From NCBI GenBank assembly GCA_964019415.1, contig OZ025871.1, forward strand, positions 5,154,213-5,218,212: a stretch of 64,000 nt of DNA. The letters run 5' to 3'. Under the pieces are notes generated by a model. The model saw only the letters and a list, made by a program, of their open reading frames with translations, searched no databases and had not been told where the DNA came from. The position numbers and the translations under genes were made by a program. The DNA is from Ianthella basta (lineage: Eukaryota > Porifera > Demospongiae > Verongiida > Ianthellidae). How positions within the stretch are numbered: position 1 is the first letter of the stretch; each line of letters opens with the position of its first letter. Below, piece by piece: positions 53,601 to 60,190 of this stretch.

Positions 53601-55338
53601 CAACTCCCACAGCCATATCTTATAGGGTGACACTACCATTGCATTGTTACCATCATCTCTTTTGTATGGACACTCTTTGTCTCCCAACAGTTCTTCACTG
53701 CATCAATCGCTGTCATTGAATGACTGTTTCTGTCTCTCCATTAATTCAACCTCACTTAAACTTCTGCAGGTAGACAATCTTCCTCACTTGTTCTTTACAT
53801 CTCCCATTTCCACAGTACACTTGGTAGGCTCTTTGCCAATCACCACAGATTTATCTTCACTCACTTTATACCAGTTAACCTGTGCTTCATCACTAATTCA
53901 TAACCTTGCAGCGTTAACTCCAGCTCAAGTGGTCTTCTGCCTGTGTGATCAACACTGAGTGTGCCATTACCACCTGCACCAGGCAGCTATCCAGTCTAAC
54001 TCCTCCCTCATAGCATGCCCTAAATCTTCTCACACTATCATGTCAGGAATGATGCCAAAGAGCCTGTATATTGAAGGTTGCATGAGCCACTCCCACCTCA
54101 GACCCACAGTTGACAACAGATGACTTCATGTAATGCTAAGTGTTTTGTTGTTCAGTGTGGTCATGGTTTATACAATGTTCATCATTCCTCAGTCATTTGG
54201 TGTTTGCCAGAATGATCCTTCCATTTGTAGCATATTGTGTCTTTCATTGGCTTGCTGACTGTGATTCAGTTTGGATAGTGGATAGGTTTCTACCTGTCCT
54301 GTTACCTTACATACACTGTGTAGACTGCAGAGAGTGTGTGGGATGCTTACTAGATCTAATCATGTCATTCTTTAGAGTGGAGTAGCAGAGGATGGCCTTA
54401 AGCTGGAGGAGCTTGAAGGAAAGCTGGCTGGACATGGGAGGCTGAAGAAGTTGAGATTTGACTTTTATGTAAGTTCCATCTCTTCAGCAGTTGTACACTG
54501 TATATTGACTCCAAATCACTCTGCATGGTCCCACAAGGGTACCGTAGCCAACATTGTACCAGTATTGGATTAGTGGGCCTCAGTTGCTTGTGTCAAGAGG
54601 TGCACTTTGTTGTAGCTGCTTCCCTGAAATGTCTGTCTTGTATGCACTGTCTTGTGCACAGGTAGTGTTATGTGTTCTATTGAACAGTGCACAGACATAA
54701 CACTGGCAGTGTTATGTCTGTGCACTGCTCTTCCCCTCGATCTTGCCCATGTAGTTGTATGGCTTGTTACTTATGCCACCAGTTATTGGTTAGCTGGTTG
54801 TATGAGGCACACAGATACTAGTCTTGAGCCCATCCCATGCACTTCCAGTTGCCATTTTGAAACCACCCAACAGTGGGTCTGGTCCCTAACTTTTGATACT
54901 GTGTGGTGAATGCCATGTGATAGGTACATGACAGCTGACACCTCAGTGGCTGATCACGGCTACGTTTGCAATGACAGATGAATGTATTGTTTGTGCGTTC
55001 TTAACATCAGTTTTGGCAGATGCGTAGTAATGTTACTACATCTGTTCACTAAATCATCAGTTTTGGCAGATTGATTAGCAGAGTAGAAATGTCACTGCTT
55101 CACTGAATGGACAGTAACAACAACAACAATGGCATGTTTACCAGTTTTGCTCCATGATGAACAAACAATTACTATGAATTAAGCGCATTTGAACAATGTC
55201 ACATGACTTCTGAACAACCTGATTGGTCCTTTGTATTTGCAGTACTATAGCTTTGTCTCCTCCCCTGTGTTAGCCATTGTAGAGAAGATGGAGCTAGGAA
55301 TGAGGCTACTCAGACACATGCACACACAGTTCTTATAG
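2546..55338 (+). CDS. NLR immune receptor gene: 2A signal - CARD - NACHT - LRR-type, 10 exons
   Basis: This is a hand-built gene model for a NOD-like receptor, an intracellular sensor of microbial or danger signals that oligomerises through its NACHT NTPase and signals through its CARD. The ten exons are listed separately. Every donor is GT and every acceptor AG, every junction phase agrees (1,1,0,1,1,0,1,0,0), and the coding total of 2892 nt gives 963 residues and a stop. Residues 1-35 are a hydrophobic signal-like segment ending in a 2A-like motif, about 60-147 a CARD-like fold, and 172-722 the NACHT exon with Walker A and B motifs. The rest is a short LRR-like tail, far shorter than the LRR arrays of vertebrate NLRs. 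The gene is about 53 kb long because its introns are filled with transposons. The 2A, CARD and NACHT assignments are strong on sequence; the two tiny linker exons and the C-terminal exons rest mainly on phase and splice sites. A transcript could add or replace exons. Confidence 0.75.
3215..3703 (-). mobile_element. non-autonomous Helitron, copy 1
   Basis: Read on the minus strand, the element starts with TCTTACTATAATAAAC after an A. It ends with a GC-rich hairpin (CCACCCGAAGGGCGGG), a short spacer and CTAG, followed by T. These are the hallmarks of a Helitron: 5' TC, a 3' hairpin before CTRR, and insertion between A and T without target duplication. It is 489 bp and carries no Rep/helicase, so it depends on an autonomous partner elsewhere. 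Copies 2 and 3 are at 23217-23698 and 26293-26758. Confidence 0.7.
4130..6385 (+). mobile_element. decayed RTE-like non-LTR retrotransposon
   Basis: Reverse-transcriptase fragments appear in order on the + strand, broken by many stops and frame changes. At about 5150-5250 there is VIPVHKKGSK followed by CRGISLLSISGKVYTKIL (RT finger region). At 5587-5800 there is LLLFADDLMLVAKKEE, the catalytic FADD box. At about 6060-6240 there is LLYGSETWTL and a degenerate thumb region. The segment 4795-4920 is repeated at 4945-5070, an internal duplication of about 150 bp. The element is dead and sits in intron 1 of the NLR gene in the same orientation. It is related to the fragments at 27060-27495 and 30901-31050. 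Confidence 0.75.
6671..6755 (-). mobile_element. LINE 3' end with (GGATCA)n tail
   Basis: GGGGAACCATTAGCCAATGG, then CTACTTTTAGTGGCACC, matches 31142-31184 at the 3' end of the L2/CR1-like LINE closely. It is preceded by a GGATCA microsatellite instead of that element's GGTATCA repeat. It is therefore a very short, 5'-truncated copy of a sister subfamily. Confidence 0.55.
6895..7080. mobile_element. 186-bp fold-back element
   Basis: The two arms of about 87 bp are near-perfect reverse complements (one mismatch seen), from CAGAAAGGGTTGGTTCTC to its complement at 7075-7080, with a small loop around GGCGAAGATC. The core (GACGTTTCGACCAGATGCTC) has the look of a conserved retroelement tail motif, so the structure may be two tails joined head to head. 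It would form a very stable hairpin in RNA. Confidence 0.65.
7205..8650 (-). mobile_element. 5'-truncated retroelement: RT thumb, CCHC and restriction-like nuclease (copy 1)
   Basis: A 404-residue open frame (8498-7284) is intact. Upstream, out of frame, DVEHAQLLGSPLGG shows that the element continues to about 8640. Residues 219-236 form a zinc knuckle (C219, C222, H231 or H232, C236). R278-P279-D280 and D296 in LVWDATC look like a PD-(D/E)XK nuclease core. This order, RT then CCHC then restriction-like endonuclease, is that of R2/NeSL/Hero-type non-LTR elements, where the nuclease nicks the target to prime reverse transcription. The RT catalytic core is missing, so the copy cannot move alone. 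Exact clade uncertain. Confidence 0.65.
9153..9476 (+). CDS. NLR exon 2: CARD-like domain
   Basis: The exon encodes about 108 residues with a six-helix death-fold pattern: LREKLKLNVLL, then LIDKLAKAAGGFMSHYEEQ, then IERMDRVIHILLGKGDDDFL, then TFCKILRESSNSTWADEL. The segment ILLGKGDDDFLTFCKILRES closely follows the helix 4-5 signature of CARDs. CARDs pair with CARDs of caspases or adaptors, so this is the effector end of the receptor. It starts after TTATATCTCAG in phase 1 and ends at ATG|GTATGT in phase 1. The ATG at 9098 lies in the intron and is not needed. A Death or DED assignment is less likely. Confidence 0.8.
9494..9540. repeat. (GT)n microsatellite with GTGC interruptions
   Basis: A dinucleotide repeat begins about 18 bases inside intron 2, just after the exon 2 donor. 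Confidence 0.9.
10304..10669. mobile_element. inverted-repeat element with about 95-bp arms
   Basis: The block from GAATTGCTTTTTGCAGTTAG to about 10400 returns in reverse complement at 10577-10669, including the shared ACTGGATATTA and CAATAGATTGAAAGGG. A third, single arm (10755-10832) lies just downstream. There is no coding sequence. It is probably a non-autonomous DNA element. Confidence 0.55.
12065..12120 (+). CDS. NLR exon 3: 56-bp linker exon
   Basis: A short open block lies between TTCTGCAG and AAG|GTTTGT. It converts phase 1 (end of the CARD exon) to phase 0 (start of the NACHT exon), exactly what is needed, and encodes a Gly/Ser/Glu linker (GGMGEAPLSFSGEDK). No domain is expected in so short a piece. 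Supported by phase and splice sites only. Confidence 0.55.
12230..12325. repeat. tandem duplication, about 50-bp unit
   Basis: GAAGATCAGCATCAACAGCC, followed by ACTAT...GTATATGCACATTTA, occurs at 12230 and again at 12281, with a small length difference. Confidence 0.8.
12540..12685 (+). mobile_element. possible tRNA-derived SINE
   Basis: GTCGGCTAAAGATCTGGAGG resembles a degraded A box, and GGTTCACTGCC 25-30 bases later a B box. The 3' part (ACCATGTGTAGTTC through CATAGACCATCTTAAT) recurs at about 21417-21490, so it is dispersed. The tRNA-like head is seen only once here, so the SINE call is tentative. Confidence 0.35.
12955..13625. mobile_element. about 670-bp insertion in RT element copy 2, unidentified
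   Basis: The retroelement reading stops near 13625 and resumes at about 12953, so this block is foreign to it. It contains a TATA-like TATATAAAGG (13017), an AAAATGGCGG start context (13054) and a + strand open frame (13188-13724) that crosses its right edge and has no recognisable domain. It could be a non-autonomous DNA element or captured sequence. The edges are approximate. Confidence 0.4.
13872..14218. mobile_element. MITE nested in RT element copy 2
   Basis: The left end GTATATCGCAAAATTTTGTG, followed by ACC, pairs with the reverse complement of the right end (GTATATTGCAAAATGTTCG, then CAACC). Both then carry TTTCGCGAA blocks. Removing it restores the retroelement's nuclease region (RLDHF...ENGSLSMWD), which shows that it is an insertion. 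Confidence 0.65.
16870..17370 (-). mobile_element. LINE 3' fragment with RT C-terminal zinc motif
   Basis: The open frame 17367-17158 ends a reverse transcriptase: CKECQCQEVEDVCHWLIQCP, the CX2C...HX4C motif common at LINE C-termini, followed by WDHLRQPL. About 280 bases of 3' UTR follow on the minus strand, ending in a GATT/GACT-type tandem tail (16865-16900). It is 5'-truncated and lies in intron 3, antisense to the NLR. Confidence 0.65.
17863..19516 (+). CDS. NLR exon 4: NACHT NTPase domain
   Basis: This large exon encodes the nucleotide switch of the receptor. Within the exon product: Walker A GAPGVGKST at 90-98; Walker B LLILDGYDEL at about 172-181 with the extended acidic form typical of NACHT; sensor 1 DIVLTSRS at 207-214; the winged-helix motif HSNPVVLSI at 280-288; and FYFLHLTIQEFLSAV at 396-410, a hallmark of NLR proteins just C-terminal to the NACHT core. 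ATP binding and hydrolysis at the Walker sites drive oligomerisation; all key residues are present. It begins directly after TCTTCTGTAG at an ATG in phase 0. The frame runs to a stop at 19527, but AAG|GTGAAC at 19516 is a good donor in phase 1. Without splicing it would end the protein four codons later. Confidence 0.93.
20839..20947. mobile_element. fold-back MITE
   Basis: The arms TAACACCTCCAGTCGGGATA and TGGCTGATT reappear inverted as AATCAGCCATATCCCACCTG and GAGGTGTT. The loop holds GGCGCTTCGTGCCCTCATG, a string also found in the loop of the fold-back at 47057-47170. No coding. Confidence 0.6.
21502..22221 (+). CDS. hypothetical protein, 239 codons, single-exon open frame in intron 4
   Basis: This is the longest intact frame between exons 4 and 5. 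The first half is basic (around residues 50-90, RRCEHEEHQEPKEEKRSK), the middle is Pro/Ser/Thr-rich, and the end acidic (MDDSEELAVLDTV, SLSEDSEDCPDATRKYLES). No domain is recognised. It is preceded by the dispersed repeat shared with 12610-12680. About 170 bases downstream there is a CCCATATCCCATCCCATATC tail-like repeat (22405-22435). That pattern suggests the 3' part of a retroelement (an ORF1-like product) or a retrocopy rather than a host gene. It is in the sense orientation but has no splice link to the NLR. Confidence 0.4.
   Translation: MPIYYRRQNSKNGRNMALYSSRVRWYLWQFSPARAAPSFGVNPKHEEPHVRECNVERKMFCFRFFRDPFLAIRRCEHEEHQEPKEEKRSKGLVQTFPYQTTNNGVNASVGVEAVGKDQPATPVRVPSVPVLSPDTPSGSRAGASVPDEPMDDSEELAVLDTVIRMSECVCDHDEFQLTEESGPALRYTTKKGVVALTPIRMPSLSEDSEDCPDATRKYLESCKSVEYVRVDGKPGLTVH
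23136..23192 (+). CDS. NLR exon 5: 57-bp cassette exon
   Basis: A short open block lies between CTCTGTTTAG and AAAA|GTGAGT. It encodes WREAVKSLTMHEERQDAK, an amphipathic, helix-like stretch. Phase 1 in and phase 1 out, it fits between exons 4 and 6 but can also be skipped without breaking the frame. The donor lies only about 25 bases upstream of a Helitron. Confidence 0.55.
23217..23698 (-). mobile_element. non-autonomous Helitron, copy 2
   Basis: Same sequence as 3215-3703 with scattered differences. On the minus strand it starts TCTTATTATAACAAACG after an A. The 3' hairpin (CACCCGAAGGGCGGG) is kept, but the terminal CTAG has changed to CTAT. Confidence 0.65.
25630..26084. mobile_element. 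MITE, about 455 bp, terminal inverted repeats about 75 bp
   Basis: The left end TACAGTACTTTTTGGGTTGG, followed by TTATCCCGACCGGATGG, matches the reverse complement of the right end. Both arms carry ATCGGTTATC/ATCAATTA blocks. The interior has open frames of about 80-90 codons (25717-25994) without a recognised domain. Confidence 0.6.
26293..26758 (+). mobile_element. non-autonomous Helitron, copy 3
   Basis: It lies in the opposite orientation to copies 1 and 2. It starts TCTTATTATAATAAACG after an A at 26292 and ends CATTCAGCTAG followed by T. The 3' hairpin region is more diverged than in copies 1 and 2. 466 bp. Confidence 0.7.
27060..27495 (+). mobile_element. RTE-like LINE remnant, left part
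   Basis: Decayed RT: VMLFAEDMVLVANSE (FADD box, 27128-27172), then WEKTDVMKVGKEGG, then a region ending RRTKLRVY (27458-27483). It continues at 30901-31050 (MCGSETWVLISE, then IREELKQEG). The two halves were separated by the element at 27496-30900. Confidence 0.7.
27496..30900 (-). mobile_element. full-length RT/nuclease retroelement with 12-bp target duplication
   Basis: From right to left: a Cys-rich N-terminus (30835 on: CRKC, CRNCKC, CTNC, a binuclear-type zinc motif) and an acidic Ser/Glu/Pro low-complexity linker; a region at 29654-29520 with RLIALDKHPGVRPIAIGEV; RT palm VDATKAFNLLNRR and EGVMQGDPLAM (29360-29190); catalytic FADD in MWFADDAAA (29120); thumb (to 28557); then CACGEPFTVEH and RADIQARGFWG...VDFLTVKV (28240-27960), a zinc motif and PD-(D/E)XK-like nuclease; and a conserved tail STTGGMGKSAAVFYGRL. 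CCAGCTTATAGT flanks it on both sides (27484-27495 and 30901-30912). A few frame breaks (about 29654/29750, 29405/29409, 29139/29120, 28564) suggest it is recently dead. It is related in layout to the elements at 7.2 and 12.8 kb but is a distinct subfamily. Confidence 0.75.
30901..31050 (+). mobile_element. RTE-like LINE remnant, right part
   Basis: This continues 27060-27495: MCGSETWVLISEKRRLDRIR and AEIREELKQEGVLAKVQKSQ, the conserved LINE thumb/connection region. It starts with the second copy of the 12-bp target duplication. Confidence 0.7.
31090..34600 (-). mobile_element. near-intact L2/CR1-like LINE carrying its own 2A-like motif
   Basis: Two long overlapping frames encode one polyprotein. 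Frame 34440-33205 has LLLVLCGDVEANPGP (motif at 34269-34243), then an APE-type endonuclease with LNARSLL, ISETWLD, GGGVAIY, CGDFNIDM and SDHLPI. Frame 33269-31377 has RT motifs VFLDISKAFDTVNHD, SGVPQGSVLGP and LFADDTTIFI and ends ASLWRSLPKNIR. A single frame change near 33205-33235 separates them; otherwise it looks complete. The 3' end has a (GGTATCA)n tail (31099-31130, plus-strand reading), the microsatellite-tail style of CR1/L2 elements. It is antisense within NLR intron 5. In such LINEs the 2A frees an N-terminal peptide from the polyprotein. Confidence 0.88.
35642..35772 (+). CDS. NLR exon 6: LRR-type exon, first copy
   Basis: 131 bp, phase 1 in and phase 0 out, between TTCTATTGTAG and GAG|GTATGC. 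It encodes about 44 residues including VPLDVVCDVVRIFEHVKELQ and TDITNPLE, a helix followed by an LRR-like strand. A near-identical exon lies at 48666-48796 and the two differ mostly at the start. The LRR call is weak from one repeat alone, but the position after NACHT fits. Confidence 0.7.
35957..36160. mobile_element. 204-bp MITE with TA target duplication
   Basis: The ends CTGTATACACTTTAACTTTT and (inverted) CTGTATACGCTTTAACTTTC continue into GGGGTTAAACTTTCG on both sides. TA flanks both ends. The duplicate copy of this region (about 48950-48975) lacks it, giving a direct empty-site comparison. Confidence 0.8.
37086..37397 (+). CDS. hypothetical 103-codon open frame, D1 only
   Basis: Basic, ending in GTEVRLYYKKDGTWERCVIR and a further 20 residues, with a plausible small beta-rich end like the C-terminal segments of some polyproteins. 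The block has no counterpart in D3, where 49905-50200 stands in its place, so it is probably part of an insertion. No family recognised. Confidence 0.25.
   Translation: MVVPLYLPSHEACCDGRRSLHERESGRASALATKIEACSNSSLKKQLNKLQKGPESAFSNRGVGTEVRLYYKKDGTWERCVIRHVRTQVNCIRVEAGLQVENV
39980..40440. mobile_element. insertion in D1, unidentified
   Basis: D1 and D2 share GGTTTACTTGTTGGTGT, then diverge for about 460 bases, then align again at AATGCATGTCAATCCAC. The block is GC-richer than its surroundings and has overlapping short open frames but no recognised domain. Confidence 0.45.
40840..43420. repeat. segmental duplication, copy D2 (partial)
   Basis: Matches D1 from about 37540 and D3 from about 50110. 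It lacks the LRR-type exon. Its end (43340-43420) also matches 40445-40525, and 41760-41925 matches 40665-40810, so D2 is in tandem with D1. Confidence 0.8.
42067..42101 (+). repeat. poly-G run (D2)
   Basis: An almost pure G tract of about 30 bases, strongly expanded against the GAAGGGGGGAGGGGGG seen at the matching place in D1 (38600) and D3 (51150). A candidate G-quadruplex. Confidence 0.85.
44001..44053. repeat. (GT)n/(GC)n microsatellite
   Basis: TGCGTGTGCG repeats run into pure GT. Confidence 0.9.
44946..45162 (+). CDS. NLR exon 7: LRR-type exon
   Basis: 217 bp, phase 0 in and phase 1 out, between TCATTGTAG and ATGT|GTGAGT. It encodes about 72 residues with the alternating pattern of ribonuclease-inhibitor-type LRRs: MAAALAQNKTLKVLRLNS, then FIEHLMLGVSLNTTLERVDL. 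LKVLRLNS and LERVDLEF fit LxxLxL strands after helical parts. Directly downstream of the donor begins a GC-rich repeat block. Confidence 0.75.
45195..45600. repeat. GC-rich tandem repeat block after exon 7
   Basis: It opens with the hairpin-forming GGGGCGAGCGAAGCGAAGCC. Four degenerate units of about 27 bp follow, built on TTTGGTACGTCGCGGTTGCG (45251-45365). Then AAGGTCTCTTACGCTTGCTT, with the following GCTACAGCCGCCTC, appears twice (45420 and 45520). It is probably one non-autonomous mobile element with internal repeats. Confidence 0.65.
45799..45975. mobile_element. 177-bp MITE
   Basis: The ends CAGTTGATTTCAGAATGACT and (inverted) CAGCTGATTTCAGAATGGTT, then GGCCAA and GGCAAATGGC, pair over about 40 bp. 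Confidence 0.7.
47057..47170. mobile_element. fold-back MITE sharing a loop with 20839-20947
   Basis: TTAAATGCTGACCAATCGG, GTGTCTCTGA and GATTTAGA return inverted at 47132-47170. The loop contains GGCGCTTCGTGCCCTCATG, identical over 19 bases to the loop of the 20.9-kb element, although the arms are unrelated. Confidence 0.6.
47325..47464. mobile_element. fold-back element sharing arm core with 20839-20947
   Basis: TTAGTTATAACACCTCC and GGATATGGCT return inverted, and the arms extend outward through TTTCTGT to about 65 bp each. GGATATGGCTGATTGA is also found in the 20.9-kb fold-back. Confidence 0.6.
48560..51890. repeat. segmental duplication, copy D3
   Basis: Aligns with D1 from upstream of the LRR-type exon through the GCTGTAAGCTGACTGCTTCC block to TTGCAGCGTGTCGTTTCCTC, 13.0 kb from D1 at its start. 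Confidence 0.85.
48666..48796 (+). CDS. NLR exon 8: LRR-type exon, second copy
   Basis: The same length (131 bp), phases (1 in, 0 out) and core (VPLDVVCDVVRIFEHVKELQ) as exon 6, with changes at both ends (EFRESISLNP versus ECMESISLEL; INITNPLE versus TDITNPLE). Splice sites are TCTGTAG and GAG|GTATGT. It keeps an open frame, so the duplicate is probably still used. Confidence 0.7.
52651..52914 (+). other. unassigned open frame, 87 codons
   Basis: Open on both strands over nearly the same bases, with no recognisable domain and no fitting splice phase between exons 8 and 9. Listed so that the 5.6-kb intron 8 is not left undescribed. Apart from D3 (to 51890) I see nothing else in 51.9-54.37 kb. 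Confidence 0.15.
54376..54468 (+). CDS. NLR exon 9: LRR-type exon
   Basis: 93 bp, phase 0 in and out, between TTCTTTAG and TAT|GTAAGT, a strong donor. It encodes LKLEELEGKLAGHGRLKKLR then FDFY, a helix then an LxxLxF strand. It fits directly after exon 8 and before exon 10. Confidence 0.65.
55243..55338 (+). CDS. NLR exon 10: terminal coding exon
   Basis: It follows TTTGTATTTGCAG in phase 0 and encodes 31 residues (YYSFVSSPVLAIVEKMELGM, then RLLRHMHTQFL) ending at TAG 55336-55338. It closes the 964-codon frame. I see no canonical AATAAA in the next 700 bases. Confidence 0.55.
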   Translation, partial: YYSFVSSPVLAIVEKMELGMRLLRHMHTQFL

Positions 55339-56194
55339 TTCAGGTATACTGTCTCCAACAGACTATTGTCAGGTAGTGACTGTATACATCATGCACCAGT
55401 TAACCATCACATTCTACATTCAATCCACACTGCATTGATGGAGGTGGTCAAATGTATTATTTGAGATGGCCTAAAGCACTCTGTGTACACTATAGTGATG
55501 TGACTCTGACAGGACTTGATGAGCTGTGTATCAGTGTAGTCCTCTGGCTGTGTCTGACCACATTACATTTCATTCCAACATGTTCAGCTCTAGACATGGT
55601 GTGGACTTGGCATGTGTGCTCATCTGCTTGCATGGTATTGTCTCACAGGTGGCTCTCACTTTAGTTGCATTTAATGTGCAGTAGTTAATGTAAAATGGTA
55701 ATGGAAGCCATCATTTGTTATTCATTTTGTAGTGATTTCAACTTGAGTAGACCATGCACAGTAATGTGCGCACATTCATTGCTGTCAGACAGAAGACGAA
55801 ACAGTCTTGTTTCATAGCCCGCTCATGCAATGTGACTTCATTGCAATATGACATTGTGTTGTTGTTACTATAATGTGCCATGTGTGGTGGGAAGTAATAT
55901 ACTTGATATTCTGTCACTCTGTGGCTGTCCCAATAAGTTGTTACTACAACATGGCTCATTTGTCTGTGCAGTGACAGTGACATCTGACACACATGCTCCA
56001 AACCATTGTCACTTTTCACTTTGTGTGCACAGTTGTTATAGCATAATACATAAGTTGTTGTGTTCTATACTCCAACACATTCTAAACCTTTCACTTCGTA
56101 TACACAGTTGTTATAACATAATAGTTTGTTGCAGTATTACTAAAATGTGAAATACAAAATAACGGAATAGCGGAGTAACAGAATAAGATATAAA

Positions 56195-59100
56195 ATGGCG
56201 AACGACTCGTACACAAACAAGTATCGCTGGCGTGCCTCTGCCCAAAAAGGTTCAAATTTTTAACGAAATGAAGGGAAATGTGTACATTGACAACTCTTTG
56301 GATGTGGTTAGTGCAGAAATGCTTCTTCGAATGAAAACGGCATGCAGCTAATCGCAGTTTCCTCGCAGAAAGAACTCGAGAAGGCAACGTACGTACAACC
56401 CACTATCCCCTTAACGGGAGAGCCTCGGTCACTCGCCAAAGTAGAGCTTCATCCTATTTTATGTCCCAATGCAACGACAGCTACATGTGTACCACATATC
56501 TCGTCCACACACCCAGCACCAGGCAGACTGTTGGTAGAGGAAGTAGAAGGACCAATTAAAGGTGGGACGGGGGGGTGGGGTGAATTGCCCTCCCATCTTG
56601 AAGATTGTGAGTGTGGTGTGTGCATGTGCGTGTGTGTCACTGTGTGTGAGTGAGTGTGTTCTGTACTGTTTACTGTTCACTCCTACAGTCAACTGTACCA
56701 CAAACACTTGTACACAAGTTTGGAGTGGCAGCTGTGAGAGGAGTTGTCAGGAACAAGAATATTACAGAGTTCCAATTGGTGCCTCATATCAGTGACCAAC
56801 AGGTAGTGGATGGTATACTAGCACAACTCACAGCAGATGAGCGGAGGAAGTTCAAATTTGGACAAAGTCAGACAGTGGGTAGACATCCCTCCATTGAGCT
56901 CTGTCCAGTTGGTGAGTGGTGCATAGTCAGTCTCCTCTCTTGTGTGTGAACCCTGTATCACCTGTAGGTGGTGAAGTGAGCTTCTTGTGTGACTGCCTTG
57001 AGCTGCAGTGCTGTCATTACTACATGAGTGGGCATGTGTAGCACCCAATGTACATGTATCAGGACCTACATTGCTGCCTGAATGCTGTAGTGCAGTCAGT
57101 TGAGGTGTAGTAGAGTGCAGATATGCTACTAGATATCTACTAGATATGGTGGTATTGTCCTAACACTTGAGCACTAGTTTATGGATCCAAATAAGAGATT
57201 TATCCCTCGTGTGTGTAAGGTATGTAAGTACATTAGTGTGTGTGGTTAGACTTTGGAATGCATTCCCATTGTGTGCAAGGAGATCTCCTTAGACATTTAG
57301 TGACATGTAGTGAGATGTCCACTTTCTCTGTCCTTGTCTGTTTCACTCACACACAGGTGACACCTCATCAGGTGATGCTCCTCACTCAACAGGTTCCCAA
57401 CCAACTAATGAGGACACAGTGATGGAGCTGGACAGGACTGAGGTCAGTGACATTTCAGAGAGCAGTCTACATTGTACCATTCCACCACAATGCCACAGTT
57501 GTCCAGTAGAGCCTGCCCTGTCCTTTGCCCTCCTTGTCCTGTCCTGCATGGTGTCTGCAATGTGACTGTTTACCTGTACATTGTCTAACTTGTCCTGTGA
57601 GTCCCTATACTGGACAGACTGGGACATACTCAGGACATCACTCATACATACATACACTTTAATCAGTTGCTAACTAGTTAAGCTGCAATTCTCAGTTCTC
57701 AGTTATTATTCATCAGCTACTGTACCTTTGTTTATGGTTCATAGTTTATCACCAGTTGTCACTGGTTATGTAATGCCAGCCCTCACATGATCCTTCACAT
57801 GGCAAGTAGGCTAACAAGATGGACAAAGAGATTGGTACTCTCTCAAACTCTTTTGTTAGTGATTTTACGTGTGTACTGTGTTTTGTTTCATGAGATACTG
57901 CACATGTATAGTGATCACTGATCTTCCCAATGATTGGACCCATTCCCATTCCAACTGTTCATTGACCAGTTGTCAGGTTTACTGCCAGTTATTGCAGTAC
58001 CAGTTACCAGTTATGGTCCACTGAGTTCACAGCTCTACATACTGTTTGTCTCCATTGGATGTGGACATCCTCTGTGTGTCCCCTCACAAGCACGTCCACC
58101 CGTAGTCCTGTCTCTGTCTGTCTAGACATTACTAAGACATGTGGTACTCTATGCATGGACTCTACTGGATCCTTCTCCTAGGTCAGGTGCTCTTTGACAG
58201 GTGTTGGCAGTCATTTTAGTGCTCTTTCTGGCCACACACATAACATTTGACTTCTTCCAATTGAACATTAGGTACCATCTGATCAGAGCCTCCGGCATTG
58301 CCTTCACACTGTGCTGCAGTGCCTCTTTCTCTGCCGTGCTACAACTTAACAACAAATTTACCAAAATATATTGTATGTAATAGCAATGTAATCATTGTGT
58401 GCCACTCCATTGTATCAGCAGTGGTGTTGAGTGATAAGGTGCTGCAGTGACATCTGCAGACAACATGTTTGTGTTGATGTTGTGTGCTGAAGGGTGGATA
58501 CACCTATAGCCTCAGTAGCATGCAGTGTTGCCTCCCTCCCCACCTCACGTCACTACAGGACTCCTCTGTGAGACAGACCCCCTGCCAGTCAGTGAGGAGC
58601 CAAGTGGGAGCCTTCCCCACTGGAGCTGCAGTGGGAGGTGATGGGGGAGCAGTGGACCCGCCCACACATGGTACTGAAGAATGTTGAGATTTGACTTACA
58701 ACTGTTATTATACAACAGACACCTCCCTTTGAATGTGACACTTACCTACACTGTGTTCCTGCTACTTGTTACTTGATATGGTGTACACCATATTCTGTGG
58801 GTTAGCTACTAAAGTCAGTCCCACTGCTCCTGTACACACACACACACACTGTGTGTCTACCCGGTGCAGGAGAGGCTCACCCATTGCCACAACCAACAGT
58901 TCCCATTGGACCACGCCCACTCGCAGCACAGGAATGCAATTTCCCTCCACCTGCTGCTACCCCGCAAGTCAGGGGACATTCCCCATCTGTAATGGGAAAT
59001 CCCCCTGGAGACATGCAATATGGTACACTGTACAGTGTGTGTTTATGTAGTCCATGTGTGTAGGGTGTAGTCTGCTAGGTTAGTGACTGTCCTCTCCTTT

Positions 59101-60133
59101 GTTACTCACTCAGGTCCTCCTCCACAAAGAAGGGATCCATTCCCTCACCCCCAGGCCTTTGCTCAAAGACCAATGTTCACTGACCCTTCTGTTATAGGGT
59201 ATCCACCGCACATTGTCGGACAGTATCAAGGTGTGTGTATGTGTGAACATGCAGGTGGTTTGGTGTGTGGTTTGAGACAGCAATTTATATGTGTCTTTGT
59301 GTGCATTCACTGTCTGTAGCAGTAGTGTTTGAGTTGTTCATGGCATGTGTATACTGTAGAAATGTGAGAGTGCACTGCATTCTACACTTGGTGCCGACAC
59401 TGTAGTGTTTGTTGTGTGCTGTGCATTGTGAGTTGGCATGGTGAGTGCTAACTGCAAGTTCTTTCCAGCTAGTGTGTTCACTGAATTGCATGTCACTGTC
59501 TTCCCGTCTCAGTCCCCCCTCCAATGAGCTGTAGACAGACTCCCTTCCCTCGACCACATGATTCAATACAGACATTCCCTAACCCATCTGGTGTGGGACA
59601 ACTCCAAGGTACTGTAGGGGTGGGTGTGTAGTATAATCGTGGTTGGTGTGTTGGGTGTGGAGGGTGTGCTTTGTGTATATGTACAGGTGTTAAGTGTGTG
59701 ATTGCTTGGTTGTTACAACATGATGTGCAGCTATCATTTCAATTCACATCTTGTCATTCCCATTCCCATTGTACTTCACAGTTGGACCTGTTCATACTCC
59801 TTATGGTAGTAGTAATTACATTCACAGTCCCCAAGGCTGGCCACCGTCGAACCAAGGTGAGGTGTGCTGTCAGATTGTAGTTCAGTAGTTGTTGTGTGTT
59901 GTCAAAGTAGATTCTTGATTGTGTGCATTCCTGACTGCATGGAATGCTCACTGATGTCTTCCTCTCTTTCTTACTCCCTCAGTTCCCTCTCTTCCGAGAT
60001 GGCCTCCACTTCCTCACCCACAGCCATTTGCTCCAAGACAGATGGTCACTGACCCATTTGCTACAGTGTACCACCCACACAATGTGGGCCAGCGACAAGG
60101 TGAGCATATAATGTGCAGTGTGTGTGTGTGTGC

Positions 60134-60190
<57 letters not shown>

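Noticed and set aside
56459-56707. Minus-strand frames opposite the proline-rich gene
   Set aside because: Low complexity shadows of Pro/Thr-rich coding and GT-rich DNA.
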